NCBI RefSeq assembly: GCF_014640555.1 | Contig: NZ_BMHE01000036.1 | Location: forward strand, 1-64,000 | Direction of reading: 5' to 3' | Length of the DNA: 64,000 nucleotides | DNA from: Paenibacillus marchantiophytorum | GTDB taxonomy: Bacteria > Bacillota > Bacilli > Paenibacillales > NBRC-103111 | In this document: in pieces, positions 60,658-64,000 of the stretch | Position numbering within the stretch: position 1 is the first letter of the stretch | How the letters are laid out: every line of letters begins with the position of its first letter | Made by a program: the position numbers and the translations under genes | The notes under the pieces: model-generated | The model's input: only the letters and a program-made list of their open reading frames with translations | Databases searched by the model: none | What the model was told of the DNA's origin: nothing

Positions 60658-60716
60658 GATCGTGTACAAAATGGAGTAGGAAATACCAATATATTGCTAT
60701 TTAGGGAGGCACTGAG

Positions 60717-61457
60717 ATGGGGCCCATTTTACAAGTTGACGCTTTATACGGAGGATATTTACCGAACAAACCTGTTCTTCATGACCTGACTTTTTCGATT
60801 CTTCAGGGCGAAATGATGGGTCTGATTGGACTGAATGGAGCAGGCAAAAGTACGACGATCAAGAACATCCTCGGCCTGCTTCAACCTCAGAAGGGAACGA
60901 TCCGCATCAATGGATTGACACTAGCTGAGCAGCCGCTCCCTTATCGCGCCACTTACGCTTATGTTCCTGAGAGTCCGGAGCTTTATGAAGAACTAACCAT
61001 CCGCGAACACCTCGAACTTACCGCAATGGCCTACGGTTTATCAAGGGAAGATTACCTGAGTCGCTCTCACGCATTATTAGAGCAGTTTCACATGCAGGAC
61101 AAGTTAAACAGCTTCGCCAGCCACCTATCCAAAGGGATGAAGCAAAAAGTAATGATCATGAATGCCTTCCTGATCGAACCGTCTTTATACATCATTGATG
61201 AGCCCTTTCTTGGACTCGACCCCTTAGCCATTCGGTCTTTATTAGAACTTATGGTTAAAATGAAAAATAAAGGCGCCTCTTTCCTCATATCCTCGCATAT
61301 TTTGTCTACAATTGAGAAATATTGCGATAATTATGTCGTTTTGCACCGAGGGCATATGGTGGCACAAGGAAATTTAGTCGAATTGCGCGATCAATCCGAG
61401 CTTCCTGCAGCATCCCTGGACGACATTTTCTACAAGCTCGTTAAAGGGGATTCATGA
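60717..61457 (+). CDS. ecsA: ABC transporter ATP-binding protein EcsA
   Basis: 246-residue ATPase with Walker A GLNGAGKSTT, signature SKGMKQKVMIM, Walker B LYIIDEPFLGLD and switch histidine in LISSHIL. In B. subtilis the Ecs transporter affects intramembrane protease RasP activity, secretion and competence. GGGAGG precedes the ATG. It overlaps ecsB by 4 bases. The pair is on the plus strand, against the general direction, and is inserted between tatD and yabE. Confidence 0.92.
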   Translation: MGPILQVDALYGGYLPNKPVLHDLTFSILQGEMMGLIGLNGAGKSTTIKNILGLLQPQKGTIRINGLTLAEQPLPYRATYAYVPESPELYEELTIREHLELTAMAYGLSREDYLSRSHALLEQFHMQDKLNSFASHLSKGMKQKVMIMNAFLIEPSLYIIDEPFLGLDPLAIRSLLELMVKMKNKGASFLISSHILSTIEKYCDNYVVLHRGHMVAQGNLVELRDQSELPAASLDDIFYKLVKGDS

Positions 61458-62689
61458 TGAGCCAGATGGACATGAATACCCGCTCTCTTTGGCAGCAAAG
61501 ATTCCAGCATTATATGAAGGAATCCATGGGCTACTGGCAATATGCGGCACGCAGCAATTTTCTTGGCCTTGTGTTGTTTCTTGTCATTCTTGCTTCCTAT
61601 TATTACGCAAAAATATTACAGCGTCTTCCGACAGATTATCCCTATTTGTGGTTCGTGCTGCTCTTGCTCGTTCCGTCGATAGCTTCCAGCCCAATTCGAA
61701 CGCTGGTGCGAAGCGCAGACCGCATGTTCCTGCTGCGAATCGAACACCAAATGGGCGCTTATTTCCGCGGCAGTTTCATCTACAGCTTCTCGCTGCAAGC
61801 TATTTTGACCTTTCTCGCGTGGGTTGTGTTATGGCCGCTTTATCACCACTGCCTGGGGACTAACGCGCAGCATTTTTTATTGATGCTTGTCTTCCTTCTT
61901 CTAATAAAGACAGCTAATTTATTAGCGAGCTGGCAAGAGAGCCGCTTCGCACATGAACGCGCACGAATGGTCTCGGCCAGCTTCCGTTGGCTAGCCACAA
62001 TTGCTCTTCTTATCCTGCAATTCCACTACCATATGCTATGGGCAAGCGCTGCTGCCATTGTGCTTATTATGATTTGGTTAGCGCTCACGCGTTTCGTTTC
62101 CAAGTATATGATTGGATGGGATTACCTGATCGCCAGGGAGAGGCAGCAGCAAGCTAGACTTTACGCCTTTTTCAACTGGTTCGTGGATGTGCCTGCGCTG
62201 CCAACACGAATAACCCGCAGAGCTTGGGTCAGCGGGTTGACACGGTTTATTCCTTTTAGACAAGATGCTACTTATCTGTACATATATATGAAGACTTTGC
62301 TGCGTACGGAACTATTCACAATCATCTTGCGGCTGACGGTCATAGGAACATTAGCCATTGCTGTTTCAAGCAGCAGCACAGCAAGAATAGCAATCTTCCT
62401 CATCTGTTTGCTAGTTTCGCTGATTCAGCTAACTTCCCTGGAGAGGGCCCACCGCTACACCTTCTGGCTGGACATGTATCCGCTTGAGCGTCAATGGAAA
62501 GCTGGTGCGCTAGCGCTCATTATTTGGTTAGCTTTGTTAGCAGAGTTATGCATCCTGACGATACCTTTACTAATCCGGTCTTCACCTATGTATATCCTGC
62601 TGCCGCTCGCGGCACTGCTGGTGCTTACATTCATTTGCAGGTTTATACTGCTCCGCAAATTCCAGAAAAACGCTTTACTTGAGTCCTAA
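61454..62689 (+). CDS. ecsB: ABC transporter permease EcsB
   Basis: 411-residue polytopic membrane protein with about eight hydrophobic helices, a cytoplasmic N-terminus (WQQRFQHYMKESMGYWQYAARSN-type, as in EcsB) and a large middle loop. Translationally coupled to ecsA (ATGA overlap). Its last 15 bases overlap the end of tatD on the other strand. No terminator hairpin is visible between the two genes. Confidence 0.9.
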   Translation: MMSQMDMNTRSLWQQRFQHYMKESMGYWQYAARSNFLGLVLFLVILASYYYAKILQRLPTDYPYLWFVLLLLVPSIASSPIRTLVRSADRMFLLRIEHQMGAYFRGSFIYSFSLQAILTFLAWVVLWPLYHHCLGTNAQHFLLMLVFLLLIKTANLLASWQESRFAHERARMVSASFRWLATIALLILQFHYHMLWASAAAIVLIMIWLALTRFVSKYMIGWDYLIARERQQQARLYAFFNWFVDVPALPTRITRRAWVSGLTRFIPFRQDATYLYIYMKTLLRTELFTIILRLTVIGTLAIAVSSSSTARIAIFLICLLVSLIQLTSLERAHRYTFWLDMYPLERQWKAGALALIIWLALLAELCILTIPLLIRSSPMYILLPLAALLVLTFICRFILLRKFQKNALLES

Positions 62690-63442
62690 CAAGCGAATCG
62701 TGTTGTTTGTCGTAATTTCGGCGATTTCGTCCACCGTCAACCCCCGAATTTCCGCGGCTGTCTCGGCTACTAAGCGAACGTAGGCTGATTCATTCCTCTT
62801 GCCGCGGAAAGGGTGCGGGGTCAAATAAGGCGCATCCGTTTCAATCAATAGCCGATCTAATGGAACCTGAGCGAGAACTTCCTTAGGCTGTTTGGCATTT
62901 TTGAACGTGACAGGCCCTCCGAAAGAGATATGAAAGTTCATGTCCAGGCATTGCTTCGCCGTCTCCCAGCTTCCTGAGAAACAATGCATGATCCCGCCAA
63001 CCTCCTCAGCCTTCTCCTCTTTCAAAATATGCAAGATATCCTGATGCGCATCCCGATTATGAATAACGATGGGCATCCCTAATTTGCGGGCTAATTGAAT
63101 TTGCTCCCGGAATACACGCTGCTGGACATCCCTTGGCGATTTATCCCAGTAATAATCAAGCCCAATTTCCCCGATCGCGACCACTTTCTCATGTTTGCAC
63201 AACTCTTCAATCCACCCCAAGTCGCCGGGCATCATATCGATCGCATCCACAGGATGCCAACCCACTGTCGAGTAGATGAAATCATATTTCTCCGCAAGAG
63301 CTATCGAACTAGGAATCGTCTCGCGGTTAAAGCCTACATTCACCATTCGTGTAACTCCTGCGTCCAATGCGCGCTGTATCATTTCATCTTGGTCTTCATT
63401 GAACTGTTCTGCATTTAAATGGGTATGTGAGTCTGTCAGCAT
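62675..63442 (-). CDS. tatD: TatD-family metal-dependent deoxyribonuclease
   Basis: 255-residue TIM-barrel hydrolase. Metal ligands are in MLTDSHTHLN at the N-terminus, AIGEIGLDYYW, VIHNRDAHQD, MHCFSG and IETDAPYLTPHPFRGKRNES. Family members act as 3'-5' DNases in repair. It is normally followed by yabE; here ecsAB lies between on the other strand. Confidence 0.95.
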   Translation of the reverse strand: MLTDSHTHLNAEQFNEDQDEMIQRALDAGVTRMVNVGFNRETIPSSIALAEKYDFIYSTVGWHPVDAIDMMPGDLGWIEELCKHEKVVAIGEIGLDYYWDKSPRDVQQRVFREQIQLARKLGMPIVIHNRDAHQDILHILKEEKAEEVGGIMHCFSGSWETAKQCLDMNFHISFGGPVTFKNAKQPKEVLAQVPLDRLLIETDAPYLTPHPFRGKRNESAYVRLVAETAAEIRGLTVDEIAEITTNNTIRLLGLK

Positions 63443-63473
63443 GTTCGTTCTCCCTTATGTTTGAAAATACTTG

Positions 63474-64000
63474 TTATTCTTGTTCCCCGAGCAGCTCCCA
63501 CAAATCCGGGTAGTCGGTAGCATTCAGTCGCTCCAGCAGTTCCTCTGGATAATACACGTGATGCTTGCCCATTTGGAAACCGCTGATCGACTGTACGATT
63601 TCTGAACGATGTGTGATTTCCGTTAGTGTTTCCTTATGATCAAGCAGCAAAATTGGCAAATTATCATCGGTTTCACCCGGTCTGTACACATCATAAGATT
63701 GATTCGAAGGGAAATCAATTTCCATGTAATACGTTGGATCGAAACCAACTTCCGCCATCACTCGTTCCATCCGTTTAATCAGATGCTGATTAGATTCTTC
63801 AAAGGTGCTGTATTTATACAATTTCCGGTCCAAGAATCGTTTGCACAAATCAGCAAGGATCTCATCTTTCTCCTGGCACCAGAAAGTCAACATCGTCTGC
63901 ATCACAGATTCATCCAATAGCAAATAATCTTCCAACGTAATTTTATTCTGAATCAGGTGCAAAATAGGCTCCACCATAAATCCAAACGAATAGTTGTCTT
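63474..64000 (-). CDS. C-terminal part of an HD-domain phosphohydrolase (YwfO-like), truncated by the window
   Basis: The frame stays open to the right edge of the window, and the first ATG (63977) has no ribosome site, so this is the end of a longer gene. The visible 175 residues include YSFGFMVEPILHLIQ, EDYLLLDESVMQTMLTFW and DLCKRFLDRKLYKY. These resemble the C-terminal region of HD-superfamily dNTP triphosphohydrolase-like proteins such as B. subtilis YwfO. The HD motif itself would lie outside the window. It ends about 30 bases before tatD and may be co-transcribed with it. Confidence 0.7.
   Translation of the reverse strand, partial: DNYSFGFMVEPILHLIQNKITLEDYLLLDESVMQTMLTFWCQEKDEILADLCKRFLDRKLYKYSTFEESNQHLIKRMERVMAEVGFDPTYYMEIDFPSNQSYDVYRPGETDDNLPILLLDHKETLTEITHRSEIVQSISGFQMGKHHVYYPEELLERLNATDYPDLWELLGEQE

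Overview
The window reads as part of the chromosome of a spore-forming member of the Paenibacillaceae (Paenibacillus or a close relative). The evidence is the gene order, which follows the Bacillus subtilis tatD-yabE ... lysS-rrn block almost gene for gene, together with sporulation genes (spoIIE, spoVT, spoVG, yabG, yabP, yabQ, fin, sspF), Firmicute-type ribosome binding sites, and a 16S rRNA 5' end of the Bacillus/Paenibacillus kind at the left edge. Nearly everything is on the minus strand, so transcription runs from right to left. The exceptions are ecsAB and one possible small gene.

Layout from right (upstream) to left. At 63474-64000 is the end of an HD-domain protein, then tatD, with ecsAB inserted convergently. 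At 48-60 kb come yabE behind a c-di-AMP (ydaO-type) riboswitch and terminator, rnmV, rsmA, yabG, veg, sspF, ispE, purR, ridA, spoVG, glmU, ctc, pth and fin. At 36-48 kb come mfd, prsA, spoVT, a MurJ/SpoVB-like flippase, mazG, hup, rqcP, ytaF, yabP, yabQ, divIC, an RGG-extended yabR and then spoIIE (32.6-35.1 kb). From 22.1 to 32.5 kb is an accessory surface-protein island. From 22.0 kb leftward are yabS, yabT, tilS, hpt, ftsH, nadA-nadB-nadC, coaX, hslO, a PpiC-type isomerase, cysK, the folate operon pabB-pabA-pabC-folP-folB-folK-xre-dusB, greA, lysS and the rRNA operon.

The most unusual part is the island between spoIIE and yabS. It encodes a response regulator with a SARP/BTAD output, a class D-like sortase, two very large paralogous LPXTG adhesins (about 1100 and 1209 residues) and, between them, a secreted transglutaminase-like protein preceded by a c-di-GMP-I (GEMM-I) riboswitch. 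One adhesin promoter carries a pair of 7-bp direct repeats exactly 11 bp apart over the -35 region, the arrangement SARP activators use. The other carries two inverted-repeat operators three helical turns apart around a TATAAT. I infer one regulated cell-surface adhesion and cross-linking module: the sortase anchors the adhesins, the transglutaminase-like enzyme may modify or cross-link them, and the two-component and c-di-GMP inputs decide when.

Other points of interest are a spore SASP (SspF) with a long Tyr/Gln/Asn repeat tail, a YabR with an inserted RGG/glycine-rich region, two copies of a structured intergenic repeat family, readable promoters for sigma-H, sigma-F, sigma-G, sigma-K and Spo0A in front of the expected genes, and the absence of prs between glmU and ctc. 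All assignments come from reading the sequence and from family knowledge; no database search was run.
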